Part shown: positions 8,432-17,629 of the stretch, piece by piece
Position numbering within the stretch: position 1 is the stretch's first letter
How the letters are laid out: every line of letters begins with the position of its first letter
Assembly (NCBI RefSeq): GCF_900109265.1
Contig: NZ_FNZM01000002.1
Coordinates: forward strand, 310,001-374,000
Direction of reading: 5' to 3'
Origin: Paraburkholderia tropica
Lineage (GTDB): Bacteria; Pseudomonadota; Gammaproteobacteria; Burkholderiales; Burkholderiaceae
Length of the DNA: 64,000 bases
Notes under the pieces: generated by a model
What the model saw: the letters and a program-made list of their open reading frames with translations, nothing else
Databases searched by the model: none
Told to the model about the DNA's origin: nothing
Position numbers and translations under genes: made by a program

Positions 8432-8533
8432 TGCGCTGCAACCTGATTTAAAAACGTCTAATATCCTCTCAGTGCGCAGAGAAATGGCGTTTTCAGCCTG
8501 GTTTCACGTCTTTAAATCAGACGAATCAGCGCA
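8432..8533. repeat. Interrupted inverted repeat upstream of regulator copy 2
   Basis: Left arm 8432-8457 contains TGCGCTG, then CTGATTTAAA, then ACGT. Right arm 8506-8533 contains the exact complements in mirror order (ACGT at 8506, TTTAAATCAG at 8511-8520, CAGCGCA at 8527-8533), with 4-6 unpaired bases between the first two blocks. The arms are about 48 bp apart. It could be a pair of operator half-sites for an AraC-type regulator acting by DNA looping, or a structured RNA; nothing in the sequence decides between these. Confidence 0.65.
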
Positions 8534-8813
8534 CTGTCTTTGAGTTCCCGCCTCATTCCATCCTGCGCCTGGCGTAAAGATCGGAAAACTTCGCAGTATT
8601 CGTCGTATCAATGGTGCGTTTGTCGAGGCTTTAATCTGAGCCATTCCGCGGACCACCGGCTTTCGTTCATCACATTGAGCGATTTCCCGCCGGGGCGGAT
8701 TGTTTCCGATAAAAGCCGTAATGTGCATGCTTCAAATCGGTCCGCGACCGGACTAAATGCGCCAATGTCTCGCCACTTTCGGTCAGTCGTCGTTGCGCGA
8801 TTTTTTATCTGCC

Positions 8814-8819
8814 TATGAT
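8814..8819 (+). promoter_or_regulatory. Candidate -10 box for regulator copy 2
   Basis: TATGAT lies 65 bases before the ATG at 8885, with a poor TTGCGC at 8793-8798 (15-bp spacer). Tentative. Confidence 0.35.
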
Positions 8820-8884
8820 GCACTGCACACGGAATGCTATTACCAGGACTTTTCACTAGGACGGGGGCTGTTTAGGGGAAAAGC

Positions 8885-9880
8885 ATGGCATACGCAAGTC
8901 TGGATTTGCCGTCGTTTGCTCATCCGCATTTCGTTACCGCGGGTGTGAGTCGTGAAGTGCGTCATATCGCAATACTGCTTTTCGATGGCTGTTCGTTGCT
9001 TGGTGCCGGTATCGTGGCGGAAGTGTTTCATGTCGCCAATGAATTGTCGTCCGATACCGCCAGGCGCTCGCCTTACGATGTCAGCATTCTTTCCGCAGAT
9101 GGCGGCAACGTCACCTGCTCGTCGTCGGTACGCGTCTGGACGGATGGTCTCGATGCGCGCCACTACGTCGGCTTCGACGCGCTGTTCGTTGCGGGCGGGA
9201 AGGGCGCGTTCGCCGCGGCCAACGATGAACGCCTGATTGCTTGGCTGCGTCACGTGCATGCGAACACCGCCACCATCCGGCCGATCGGTGAAGGGCGTTC
9301 GTTGCTCGAAGCCGCGAATCTGTGTGGTCAGCGCACGCAGCGCGAGTTCGGCTCTTACGCGATGCAGAACACGCGTGAGGACGCAGGCGGCGACGCCGGC
9401 GACCGGCTCGAGTCGATGAAGAGTGCGCTGACGCTCGTCAAACGCGATCTCGGCGTGGATGTCGCGCGCGCCGTGACGGAGCGCCTGATGCCCGATTCGG
9501 GCGGCAACCTCTTGCCGTTTCTCGGCGATGCGCTCGGCAGCGCGCCCGCCGACAAGGTGAGGGCGGCCGCGCGCTGGTTGCAGGAAAACTGCCAGCGGAC
9601 CATTTCGATCGCCGACGCCGCGCAGGTTGCGGCGATGAGCGAGCGTAATTTTCTGCGCCGTTTCAAGCTGGAGATGGGCATCACGCCATCAGACTATCTA
9701 TTGCATGCGCGGCTGGCGATCACCTGCAGTCTGCTCACCGATTCGGAGTTGCCGGTCGACAAGATCGCGCGCCGTACCGGCATGGGCAACGGCGACCGTC
9801 TCGCGAAAATCTTCCGCAAACGCATGATGATTTCACCTTCCGAATATCGCGAGCAGAGCCGCCGGGAAGCCGGCGGATGA
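8885..9880 (+). CDS. GlxA/FtrA-type transcriptional regulator (DJ-1/PfpI + AraC domains), copy 2
   Basis: Paralogue of the regulator at 2804-3805, 331 residues, same architecture. A DJ-1/PfpI domain begins HIAILLFDGCSLLGAGIVAE (about residues 28-190). A double AraC helix-turn-helix region (about 225-325) has ISIADAAQVAAMSERNFLRR and VDKIARRTGMGNGDRLAKIF. The ATG at 8885 has AGGGGAA 5 bases upstream. Both DJ-1 domains keep the shared track TFADGG-like 'LSADGGNVTCSSSVRVWTDG', so they probably bind a similar ligand. It reads towards manC, 227 bp away, and is the nearest regulator to the EPS genes; it is the best candidate for their control. Whether it senses c-di-GMP, as the DJ-1/AraC protein CuxR does, cannot be told by eye. 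Confidence 0.86.
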   Translation: MAYASLDLPSFAHPHFVTAGVSREVRHIAILLFDGCSLLGAGIVAEVFHVANELSSDTARRSPYDVSILSADGGNVTCSSSVRVWTDGLDARHYVGFDALFVAGGKGAFAAANDERLIAWLRHVHANTATIRPIGEGRSLLEAANLCGQRTQREFGSYAMQNTREDAGGDAGDRLESMKSALTLVKRDLGVDVARAVTERLMPDSGGNLLPFLGDALGSAPADKVRAAARWLQENCQRTISIADAAQVAAMSERNFLRRFKLEMGITPSDYLLHARLAITCSLLTDSELPVDKIARRTGMGNGDRLAKIFRKRMMISPSEYREQSRREAGG

Positions 9881-9916
9881 ACCTCGCGGCCGCTCGACGG
9901 CATGCCGCGCGAGGTT
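9880..9916. terminator. Stem-loop after regulator copy 2
   Basis: AACCTCGCG (9880-9888) pairs perfectly with CGCGAGGTT (9908-9916) across a 19-base loop directly after the stop codon. There is no T-run, so it may stabilise the mRNA end rather than terminate. The remaining 190 bp to manC contains another GC-rich palindrome (GGCCGCC/GGCGGCC near 9950) and presumably the EPS promoter, which I could not pinpoint. Confidence 0.4.
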
Positions 9917-10107
9917 GCGCGGTATGGCGCGGCGGCGCATGAGCCGGCCGCCCGGCGGCCGAGCCACAAGCCAGAGGTCCGATAGCCGCCTGCCCGCACG
10001 CCGACGCGGCCGTCCATCGCCTATATCGTTTTGCCGCCGCTTGTTCGCGGTTTCGGGTCGCTTGTCGCGAGACACGGCGATCCCGCCCGATATGCAGGAG
10101 TCCGAAC

Positions 10108-11691
10108 ATGATGCAAAGATCAGGGATTCAGCAGGCCACGGTTCAAGCTCCCTTGCCGCCGATGCAGCCGATGTCGTCGCCGCCGGTTTCGTCGACGGCC
10201 GATACGCCGATGTCGCAAGCGTCGCGCTCGGAGGACACCGCGTGCACGCGCATCGTGCCCGTCGTGCTGGCCGGCGGTTCGGGCACGCGCTTGTGGCCGA
10301 TGTCGCGCGAACACTTTCCGAAACAGTTGATCGGCGTGGTCGGCAGCGACACGCTGCTGCAGGCCACCGTGCATCGTCTCGACGGCTTCGCGCCCGAATG
10401 GCAGGTCGCGGGCGCACCGATCGTGGTGTGCGGCGAGGCGCATCGATTCGTGATCTCCGATCAGTTGCACGCGTGCGGCATGGATGCGCGGCTCGTCGTC
10501 GAGCCCGCGCGTCGCGACACTGCGCCCGCGCTCACGCTCGGCGCCGCGCTCGCGAGCGCCAACGGCGACGATGCGATTCTCGTCGTGATGCCGTCCGATC
10601 ACGCGATCGCCGACGTCAAGGCCTTGCAGCGCGCGCTCGAATGCGCCGCGCGCCACGCGCAGCGCGGCGCCATCGTCACGCTCGGCGTGCCGCCGCGTTC
10701 GCCGGAAACGGGCTTCGGCTACATCCGCATCGGCGAGGCGCTCGAAGCGGGCGCGCATCGAATCGACGGCTTCGTCGAAAAGCCCGCGCCGGAACTCGCC
10801 ACGCAATACGTGGCGCAAGGCGGCTACTGGTGGAACAGCGGCATCTTCGTGATGCGCGCGAGCGTGTGGCTCGAAGCGCTGCGCGCGTTGCAGCCTGACA
10901 TGCACGCGGCGTGTCTCGCGTCCTTCGTCGGCGGCCAGCAGGATGGCGACGTGTTCCGTCCGTCCGCGCAAGCCTTCGCGGGCACGCCGGCCGACTCGAT
11001 CGACTATGCGGTGATGGAGCGTCTGTCCGGCAGCAACGGCTGGGCGCCCGAAGGCGTGGTGGTCGCGCTCGACGCGGGCTGGTCCGACCTCGGTTCGTGG
11101 GACGCCGTGTGGGCCGCGATGGACAAGGACGAAGCGGGCAACGTGGGCCGCGGGCGCGTGATCTTCGAAGGCGCCGTGGCGAGCTACGCGCATTCGGAAG
11201 GGCGGCTCGTGGCGTGCGTGGGCACGACCAATCTCGTGGTGGTCGAAACCGCCGACGCGGTGCTCGTGGTCGACCGCTCGAAAGTGCAGGACGTGAAGGG
11301 GCTCGTCGCGCGCATCAAGGCGCAGCACGCGCCCGAAGCCGACGCGCACCGCAAGGTGCAGCGCCCGTGGGGCTTCTACGACTCGATCGATCATGGCGAG
11401 CGCTTTCAGGTCAAGCGCATCGTCGTGACGCCGGGCGCGCGGCTCTCGCTGCAACTGCATCATCATCGCGCCGAACACTGGACGGTCGTGCGCGGCACCG
11501 CGCTCGTCACGCGTGGTGAGGAATCCTTTTTGTTGAGCGAAAACGAATCGACCTACATTCCGCTGGGCACGCGCCATCGGCTCGAGAATCCCGGCAAGGT
11601 GCCGCTCGAGATCATCGAGGTGCAGTCCGGCGCGTATCTGGGCGAAGACGACATCGTCCGTTTCGACGACACTTACGGACGCTGCAATTGA
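10108..11691 (+). CDS. manC: Mannose-1-phosphate guanylyltransferase / mannose-6-phosphate isomerase (bifunctional)
   Basis: Supplies GDP-mannose, the precursor of GDP-fucose, and interconverts fructose-6-P and mannose-6-P. The pyrophosphorylase signature GGSGTRLWPMSR is at residues 56-67, with FVEKP near 223. The C-terminal type II phosphomannose isomerase cupin (about 415-525) shows PWGFYDSID, RLSLQLHHHRAEHW with the metal-binding histidines, and the PLGTRHRLEN end motif. At 527 residues it is about 45 longer than usual because of a Pro/Ser/Gln-rich N-terminal extension. AGGAG 7 bases before the ATG at 10108 supports that start. It heads the plus-strand EPS operon, with the next gene 31 bp downstream. 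Phosphomannomutase (manB) is not present in the window and must come from elsewhere. Confidence 0.95.
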   Translation: MMQRSGIQQATVQAPLPPMQPMSSPPVSSTADTPMSQASRSEDTACTRIVPVVLAGGSGTRLWPMSREHFPKQLIGVVGSDTLLQATVHRLDGFAPEWQVAGAPIVVCGEAHRFVISDQLHACGMDARLVVEPARRDTAPALTLGAALASANGDDAILVVMPSDHAIADVKALQRALECAARHAQRGAIVTLGVPPRSPETGFGYIRIGEALEAGAHRIDGFVEKPAPELATQYVAQGGYWWNSGIFVMRASVWLEALRALQPDMHAACLASFVGGQQDGDVFRPSAQAFAGTPADSIDYAVMERLSGSNGWAPEGVVVALDAGWSDLGSWDAVWAAMDKDEAGNVGRGRVIFEGAVASYAHSEGRLVACVGTTNLVVVETADAVLVVDRSKVQDVKGLVARIKAQHAPEADAHRKVQRPWGFYDSIDHGERFQVKRIVVTPGARLSLQLHHHRAEHWTVVRGTALVTRGEESFLLSENESTYIPLGTRHRLENPGKVPLEIIEVQSGAYLGEDDIVRFDDTYGRCN

Positions 11692-11722
11692 GCGGCCCGG
11701 CACGATCGGCAAGGTGACCGAC

Positions 11723-13111
11723 ATGCGCGAGCTTCAAAATCTGATGGCGAGAGTGCTGGACGTGACGGCGGTGTTCGTCGGCGCGAGCGTGGCGGCGCAG
11801 ATCCGTTTCGACGATCTCGCGCCGCGCGGCATGAACGAGGCGTTTGTGTTGCTGGCGGCGGCGTTCGCGCTCGTGATCTTTCCGGCGTTCGAACTGTATC
11901 AGTCGTGGCGCGGCCGCTCGAAGGCGCTGATGGCGGGCCAGGTGGCGCTCGCGTGGATCGTCGTGCAGGGCTGCGCGCTGATCGCCATGTACTCGACCAT
12001 GCATCACGTCGATGCGGTGTCGCGGCTGTGGTTCGCGTACTGGACCGCGGTGGCGGCCGGGCTGCTTATCGCGTGGCGCGTGATCGCGCATGGCGTGCTC
12101 TCGCACGTGCGGCGCGCGGGCATGAATCTGCATCAGGTGGCGATTGCGGGATCGGCGGCGCAATGCGACGAGATCGTGCGGCGCATCGATTCGGAACCCG
12201 GCTCGGGCTTTCGCGCCACGGCGCTCTACAACACCGTGCCCGACACGCCGCCGCGCAACGGCACCGGCGCCGCCTTGTGCGACACCATCGAGGGCTTCGC
12301 GCAGTTCATCCGCGAGCACGACGTGCATGAATTGTGGCTCGCACTCTCGCTCGCCGAGGAGCGCACGGTGGTGCGTCTCGTCACCGAGTTTCGCAACGAT
12401 CTCGTGAACATCCGCTTCATTCCGGATGTGCGTTCGCTCGCGCTGTTCGACACCAGCAGCGTGATCGAACTGCTCGGCGTGCCCGCGATCAATCTGGTGG
12501 CCTCGCCGCTGCCCGCGAGCGCGCAGTTCAAGAAGGCCGTGTTCGACCGCGTGTTCGCAACGTGCGCGCTCGTGAGCCTGATGCCGGTGCTGTTCGGCAT
12601 TGCGCTGGCGGTGAAGATTTCGTCGCCGGGACCGGTGCTGTTCAAGCAGCGGCGCAAAGGCGCGGACGGGCGCGTGTTCACGATCTACAAGTTCCGCACG
12701 ATGCGCGTGCACAGCGAGGCGGCCGGCACGCTCAGCCAGGCCACGCGCGGCGACCGCCGCGTGACGCGCGTGGGCGCGTTCCTGCGCCGCACGAGTCTCG
12801 ACGAACTGCCGCAGTTCTACAACGTGCTGCGCGGCGACATGTCGGTGGTCGGCCCGCGTCCGCACGCGCTCGAACACGACGATCTCTACCAGCGCGTGGT
12901 GACGGGCTACATCCACCGTTACCGCATCAAGCCCGGCATCACCGGCTGGGCGCAGGTCAACGGCTTTCGCGGCGAAACCGACCGGCTCGAAAAAATGGAG
13001 CTGCGCGTGGCGCACGATCTCTACTACCTGGGCCACTGGTCGTTCTGGCTCGACATGCGCATCATCGCGGCGACGATTGCGCACGGACTGTTCAGCCCGA
13101 ACGCGTATTGA
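11723..13111 (+). CDS. wcaJ: Undecaprenyl-phosphate hexose-1-phosphate transferase (WcaJ-like initiating enzyme)
   Basis: Starts the EPS repeat unit by moving a sugar-1-phosphate, most likely glucose-1-P from UDP-glucose, to undecaprenyl phosphate in the inner membrane. The 462-residue protein has hydrophobic N-terminal helices, a central CoA-binding-like domain (about 130-250), one further membrane segment near 275-295, and the C-terminal catalytic domain. That domain shows FKQRRKGADGRVFTIYKFRT, RTSLDELPQFYNVLRGDMS, VGPRPHA and YRIKPGITGWAQVNG. The ATG at 11723 follows AAGGTG by 6 bases and is preferred to a GTG nine bases earlier. It is probably co-transcribed with manC. UDP-galactose cannot be excluded as donor; WcaJ/BceB relatives use UDP-glucose. 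Confidence 0.93.
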   Translation: MRELQNLMARVLDVTAVFVGASVAAQIRFDDLAPRGMNEAFVLLAAAFALVIFPAFELYQSWRGRSKALMAGQVALAWIVVQGCALIAMYSTMHHVDAVSRLWFAYWTAVAAGLLIAWRVIAHGVLSHVRRAGMNLHQVAIAGSAAQCDEIVRRIDSEPGSGFRATALYNTVPDTPPRNGTGAALCDTIEGFAQFIREHDVHELWLALSLAEERTVVRLVTEFRNDLVNIRFIPDVRSLALFDTSSVIELLGVPAINLVASPLPASAQFKKAVFDRVFATCALVSLMPVLFGIALAVKISSPGPVLFKQRRKGADGRVFTIYKFRTMRVHSEAAGTLSQATRGDRRVTRVGAFLRRTSLDELPQFYNVLRGDMSVVGPRPHALEHDDLYQRVVTGYIHRYRIKPGITGWAQVNGFRGETDRLEKMELRVAHDLYYLGHWSFWLDMRIIAATIAHGLFSPNAY

Positions 13112-13219
13112 GCGCTCGGGCCCTGGAGCCGCGCGGTCCGGTCCCCGCGCGGCTCCCGCATGCAACGCACGCGGACGACGTGCGGCGCATGGGCTTCACC
13201 GGATCTCGGGAGACGGAAG

Positions 13220-15445
13220 ATGGCGATGAACTATGTTGACGGCGGCTACGCCGTGAGCACCGAAGAGCGGTATCTGGGCGACTACCTGCAAACGATCGTC
13301 GCGAACTGGCGCACCATCGTGGTCGTGACGATCGCCGTCACGCTGCTGGGCGCGGCTTACGCGTTTCTCGCGACGCCCACGTATCGCGCCGACGTGATGT
13401 TCCATCTCGTCGACAAGACGGACAGCAGCAAGAAAGATCCGGGCCTGCCGCCGATCAACGGCATGTTCGACGAAAAGACTTCGGCCAACGGCGAGATCGA
13501 GATGCTGAAGTCGCGGCTCGTCACGCAGGAAACCGTGAACCGGCTGCATCTGGACATCGCGGCGCGGCCGCGCGAAATGCCCGTGCTCGGCGGTATGCTG
13601 GCGGGCTTGGAGAACGGCAGTTGGGGCATCCGGCTGCCGTCGTTCCTGCGCTCGAATAATTACGCGTGGGGACGCGGCGCGATCGCGGTGTCGCGCTTCG
13701 ACACGCCCGACGCGCTCTACGATCAGGACTTCACGCTGATCGCGGGCGAGGACGGCGCGTACGTGCTGCGCGACGCCGAAGGCGCGGCGCTGCTGCAGGG
13801 CCGCGTGGGCGAGGACGTGACGGCCAACACGGCCGACGGTCCGATCTCGCTGCACGTCGACAGCCTGAGCGGCCCCGCGGGCACGCCGTTCACGCTCACG
13901 CGCGCCTCCACGCTCACCACCGTCGAGCGCCTGCAACGCGCGCTCGACGTGTCCGAAGTGGGGCTGCAGTCGGGCGTGATCCGCGCGAGCCTCGAAGGCC
14001 ACAACAGCAAGCTCACGGCCGACATCCTCAACAACATGGCGCGCGAGTTCATCCGCCAGGACGTGCAGAGCCGCTCGGCCGAAGCCGAGCATATGCTCGC
14101 GTTCCTCGACGAACAGTTGCCGCAACTGCGCAAGCAGCTCGACGACGCCGAGCAGAAGTACAACAACTTCCGCAACCAGCACGGCACCGTCGATCTCGGC
14201 GAGGAAAGCCGTCTGCTGCTTCAGCAGGTCGTGGACAACAAGACGCGCCTCGAAGATCTGCAACAGCAACGCGCCGAACTCGCGCAGCGCTTCACCGAGC
14301 ATCATCCGGCCGTGGCCGCGCTCGATGCGCAGATCGCCGCGCTCGCCAGCTCGCAGGCCACGCTGCAAGGCAAGGTGAAGAGTCTGCCCGATACCGAACA
14401 GGCGGCCGTGCGTCTGCTGCGCGACGTGCACGTGAATACCGAGCTCTACACGAACCTGCTGAACAGCGCGCAGCAATTGCGCGTGGCGAAGGCGGGTCAG
14501 GTCGGCGACGTGCGCGTGGTCGACTTCGCGGAAGCGCCCGACGATCCCGTGCGTCCGAAGCGTCTGCTCGTGATCGTGCTGTCGATCGGCGCGGGCATCG
14601 TGCTGGGCATCCTGATCGCCTTCATGCGCAAGTCGCTGTACGGCGGCGTGGAGCGCCCCGACGAACTCGAAGCGGCGCTTGGCGTGCCGGTCTTCGCGGT
14701 GGTGCCGCGCAGCCACAAGCAGCTGCGTCTGCAACATCACGTCGCGACGCGCCGGCGCGGCCTGCACGTGCTTGCGCAGCAGTCGCCGCAGGACATCGCG
14801 GTCGAAGGCGTGCGCAGCCTGCGCACCACGCTGCAACTGTCGCTGAACGAGGCGAGCAACAACATCGTGATGCTCACCGGCTCGCGGCCCGACATCGGCA
14901 AATCGTTCCTCTCGGTCAATCTCGCGGCGCTGGTCGCGTCGGTGAACAAGCGCGTGTTGATCGTCGACGGCGACATGCGGCGCGGCGACGTGCACTCGCA
15001 CTTCGGCATCGCGCATCAGCCCGGCCTTTCCGATGTGCTGCTCGGCGCCGACCTGAACGCGGCGATCCAGCGCGAAGTGCTGCCGGGTCTCGACGTGCTC
15101 GCAAAAGGCTCGCTGCACGCGCATCCGTCCGAGCTGCTGATGAGCGCGCGTTTCGAAAGGCTGCTCGAAGAACTGAAGTCGAAGTACGACCTCGTGATCG
15201 TCGATACGCCGCCGGTGCTCGCGGTGACCGACTCGACAGTGATCGGGCGTTATGCGGGCACGACGCTCCTCGCGATCCGGCACGGCCGCCATCCGCTCTC
15301 CGAACTGGAAGAGACGGCCAAGCGGCTGCGCAACGGCGGCGTGAATCTGTGCGGCGTGCTGCTCACGGACGTGCCGCAGACGGGCGCATTCGTCGGCGGC
15401 GGCTATCGCGGCGGCTACTACGGTTACGAAAGCATCGCAGGGTAA
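13220..15445 (+). CDS. wzc: Polysaccharide co-polymerase / BY-type tyrosine autokinase (Wzc-like)
   Basis: Inner-membrane protein that controls chain length and export of EPS together with Wza. The 741-residue protein has two membrane helices (about 31-50 and 452-472). Between them is a Wzz-type periplasmic region with a coiled coil (about 285-410). The C-terminal kinase follows, with Walker A GSRPDIGKS (near 555), Walker A' VLIVDGDMRRG (near 577) and Walker B LVIVDTPP (near 656). The tail is a short tyrosine cluster, YRGGYYGYE, within the last 14 residues, the expected autophosphorylation site. The ATG at 13220 has GGAGA 6 bases upstream; another ATG six bases later is possible. The matching low-molecular-weight phosphatase (Wzb) is missing here, and Wza lies on the opposite strand 5 kb away rather than beside it. 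Confidence 0.94.
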   Translation: MAMNYVDGGYAVSTEERYLGDYLQTIVANWRTIVVVTIAVTLLGAAYAFLATPTYRADVMFHLVDKTDSSKKDPGLPPINGMFDEKTSANGEIEMLKSRLVTQETVNRLHLDIAARPREMPVLGGMLAGLENGSWGIRLPSFLRSNNYAWGRGAIAVSRFDTPDALYDQDFTLIAGEDGAYVLRDAEGAALLQGRVGEDVTANTADGPISLHVDSLSGPAGTPFTLTRASTLTTVERLQRALDVSEVGLQSGVIRASLEGHNSKLTADILNNMAREFIRQDVQSRSAEAEHMLAFLDEQLPQLRKQLDDAEQKYNNFRNQHGTVDLGEESRLLLQQVVDNKTRLEDLQQQRAELAQRFTEHHPAVAALDAQIAALASSQATLQGKVKSLPDTEQAAVRLLRDVHVNTELYTNLLNSAQQLRVAKAGQVGDVRVVDFAEAPDDPVRPKRLLVIVLSIGAGIVLGILIAFMRKSLYGGVERPDELEAALGVPVFAVVPRSHKQLRLQHHVATRRRGLHVLAQQSPQDIAVEGVRSLRTTLQLSLNEASNNIVMLTGSRPDIGKSFLSVNLAALVASVNKRVLIVDGDMRRGDVHSHFGIAHQPGLSDVLLGADLNAAIQREVLPGLDVLAKGSLHAHPSELLMSARFERLLEELKSKYDLVIVDTPPVLAVTDSTVIGRYAGTTLLAIRHGRHPLSELEETAKRLRNGGVNLCGVLLTDVPQTGAFVGGGYRGGYYGYESIAG

Positions 15446-15522
15446 GTGAGCGGCGCCTCGGCCCGCATGCGGGCGGCCGGCGCGCCGAACAATCCATTTC
15501 GCTTTGACGCGAGGAGAGAACG

Positions 15523-16641
15523 ATGGCTCGGAAGGTTGCGTTGATCACCGGCATCACCGGTCAGGACGGGTCGTATCTGGCAGAACTGCTGTTGAGCAAG
15601 GGCTACGAGGTGCATGGCATCAAGCGCCGCTCGTCGCTGTTCAACACCGATCGGATCGATCATCTGTATCGCGACGTGCACGACCCGGAGCAGGGCATTC
15701 AACTGCATCACGGCGAACTCACCGATTCGACGGCGCTCCTGCGCGTGATCCAGCGCGTCGCGCCCGACGAGATCTACAACCTCGCGGCGCAAAGCCATGT
15801 GGCGGTGTCGTTCGAGGAACCCGAGTACACGGCGAACGCCGACGGCCTCGGCACGCTGCGCATTCTCGAAGCGATCCGCATTCTCGGCCTCACGCAGAAG
15901 ACGCGTTTCTATCAGGCCTCGACCTCGGAACTCTACGGGCTCGTGCAGGAAGTGCCGCAGCGCGAGACCACGCCGTTCTATCCGCGCAGCCCGTATGCGG
16001 TTGCGAAGCTGTTCGCATACTGGACCACGGTGAACTATCGCGAAGCGCACGGCATCTACGCGTGCAACGGCATTCTGTTCAACCACGAGTCGCCGCAGCG
16101 CGGCGAGACGTTCGTCACGCGCAAGATCACGCGTGCGATCGCGCGTATCGCGGTCGGCCTGCAAAAAGAGCTGTATCTGGGCAATCTCTCGGCGATGCGC
16201 GACTGGGGCCATGCGCGCGATTACGTCGATATGCAATGGCGCATGCTCCAGCAGGATCATCCGGAAGATTTCGTGATCGCGACCGGCGTGCAGTACAGCG
16301 TGCGCGACTTCGTGCGCACGGCGGCGGAAGAACTCGGCGTGACGGTGCGTTTCGAAGGCAATGGCGTCGATGAAGTGGGCATCGTCGAGCACGTGGAAGG
16401 ACGCGAGACGCGCCTCGAACCGGGCAATGTGATCGTGCGCGTCGATCCGCGTTATTTCCGGCCGACCGAAGTGGAGACGCTGCTCGGCGACGCCACCAAG
16501 GCGCAGGAAAAGCTCGGCTGGCGTCCAACCACGTCGTTCCATTCGCTCGTCAAGGAAATGGTGCGCTCCGACTACCAGATCGCGCGGCGCGACGCGCTCG
16601 TCACGCTCGCGGGCTTCCGCGCGCTCGAACATCACGAGTGA
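15523..16641 (+). CDS. gmd: GDP-mannose 4,6-dehydratase
   Basis: First step of GDP-L-fucose synthesis: GDP-mannose to GDP-4-keto-6-deoxymannose, NADP-dependent. The 372-residue short-chain dehydrogenase-fold protein has the nucleotide-binding [19 protein letters not shown] (residues 10-28), [18 protein letters not shown], the substrate-binding STSELYG (with the catalytic Ser/Thr and Glu), and the [11 protein letters not shown]yr-x3-Lys pair. The end region [18 protein letters not shown] is typical. The ATG at 15523 has GAGGAGAG upstream. It is followed almost immediately by fcl, so the two act as one unit. GDP-4-keto-6-deoxymannose could also go to rhamnose or perosamine, but fcl next door points to fucose. 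Confidence 0.97.
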   Translation: MARKVALITGITGQDGSYLAELLLSKGYEVHGIKRRSSLFNTDRIDHLYRDVHDPEQGIQLHHGELTDSTALLRVIQRVAPDEIYNLAAQSHVAVSFEEPEYTANADGLGTLRILEAIRILGLTQKTRFYQASTSELYGLVQEVPQRETTPFYPRSPYAVAKLFAYWTTVNYREAHGIYACNGILFNHESPQRGETFVTRKITRAIARIAVGLQKELYLGNLSAMRDWGHARDYVDMQWRMLQQDHPEDFVIATGVQYSVRDFVRTAAEELGVTVRFEGNGVDEVGIVEHVEGRETRLEPGNVIVRVDPRYFRPTEVETLLGDATKAQEKLGWRPTTSFHSLVKEMVRSDYQIARRDALVTLAGFRALEHHE

Positions 16642-16646
16642 CGGGC

Positions 16647-17606
16647 ATGGACACGAACTCCCGCATCTTCGTGGCCGGCCATCGCGGCATGGTGGGTTCG
16701 GCGCTGGTGCGCGCGTTGCAGGCGCGCGGCTACCGCAACCTCGTTACGCGCACGCGCGCGGAACTCGACCTCACCGATCAGTCGGCCGTCGACGCGTTCT
16801 TCGACACCGCGCAGATCGACGCGGTGCTGCTCGCGGCCGCGAAAGTCGGCGGCATTCTCGCGAACTCGACGCAGCCCGCGCAATTCGCCTACGACAATCT
16901 CGCGATCGAAACCAACGTGATTCGCGCGGCGTATCAAACGGGCGTGGAGCGGCTGGTGTTCTTCGGCTCGTCGTGCATCTATCCGCGCGAATGCCCGCAG
17001 CCGATCCGCGAAACCTATCTGCTCACGTCGCCGCTCGAACCGACCAACGAGGCCTACGCGATCGCGAAGATCGCGGGCCTCAAGCTTTGCGAGGCGTACA
17101 ACCGCCAGTACGGCACGCACTACGTCTCGCTGATGCCGACCAATCTGTACGGCCCCAACGACAACTACGACCTCGGCAGCAGCCACGTGCTGCCCGCGCT
17201 GATCCGCAAGGCGCACGAGGCGCGCGCATCCGGCGCGGCGTCGCTGACCGTGTGGGGCTCGGGCACGCCGCGGCGCGAGTTCCTGCACGTCGACGACCTC
17301 GCGGACGCGACGATCTTCGTGCTCGAACACGAGACCGGCGACGGCGTCTACAACGTGGGCGTCGGCGAGGATCTGTCGATTCGCGAACTGGCCGAGCGCG
17401 TCTGCGAGACGGTGGGCTTCGAGGGCGAACTGGTGTTCGACACCAGCAAGCCCGACGGCACGCCGCGCAAGCTGCTCGACGTGTCGCGCCTCGGCGGACT
17501 CGGCTGGCGCGCGCATATCGGGCTCGAAGAAGGGCTCGCGCGCACCTACGGCGATTTTCTGCATACGCACGGCGCGCCGGTGCTCGAAGCGCACGCGCAA
17601 GCCTGA
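16647..17606 (+). CDS. fcl: GDP-L-fucose synthase (epimerase/reductase)
   Basis: Converts GDP-4-keto-6-deoxymannose to GDP-L-fucose with NADPH. The 319-residue protein has [14 protein letters not shown] at the N-terminus, [10 protein letters not shown], the [14 protein letters not shown] active-site stretch, and Tyr-x3-Lys in [20 protein letters not shown] (near residues 136-140). The C-terminal [16 protein letters not shown] is diagnostic for the family. Two starts are possible: the GTG at 16638, overlapping the gmd stop as GTGA, and the ATG at 16647; neither has a strong Shine-Dalgarno and the ATG matches the family N-terminus. Translation is probably coupled to gmd. An intrinsic terminator follows, which separates this precursor block from wcaI. 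Confidence 0.96.
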   Translation: MDTNSRIFVAGHRGMVGSALVRALQARGYRNLVTRTRAELDLTDQSAVDAFFDTAQIDAVLLAAAKVGGILANSTQPAQFAYDNLAIETNVIRAAYQTGVERLVFFGSSCIYPRECPQPIRETYLLTSPLEPTNEAYAIAKIAGLKLCEAYNRQYGTHYVSLMPTNLYGPNDNYDLGSSHVLPALIRKAHEARASGAASLTVWGSGTPRREFLHVDDLADATIFVLEHETGDGVYNVGVGEDLSIRELAERVCETVGFEGELVFDTSKPDGTPRKLLDVSRLGGLGWRAHIGLEEGLARTYGDFLHTHGAPVLEAHAQA

Positions 17607-17629
17607 CCGGGATTCGGTTGTTGTTGGCG

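Larger units (their letters stand above)
8249..8884. other. 636-bp AT-richer divergent intergenic region
   Basis: This is the longest gene-free stretch of the window and is clearly lower in GC than its flanks. It separates the leftward glycosidase from the rightward regulator copy 2. It contains a large imperfect inverted repeat (8432-8533), several poly-A/T tracts and a candidate -10 box near its right end. No credible open frame longer than about 90 codons has a coding look on either strand. Confidence 0.7.
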
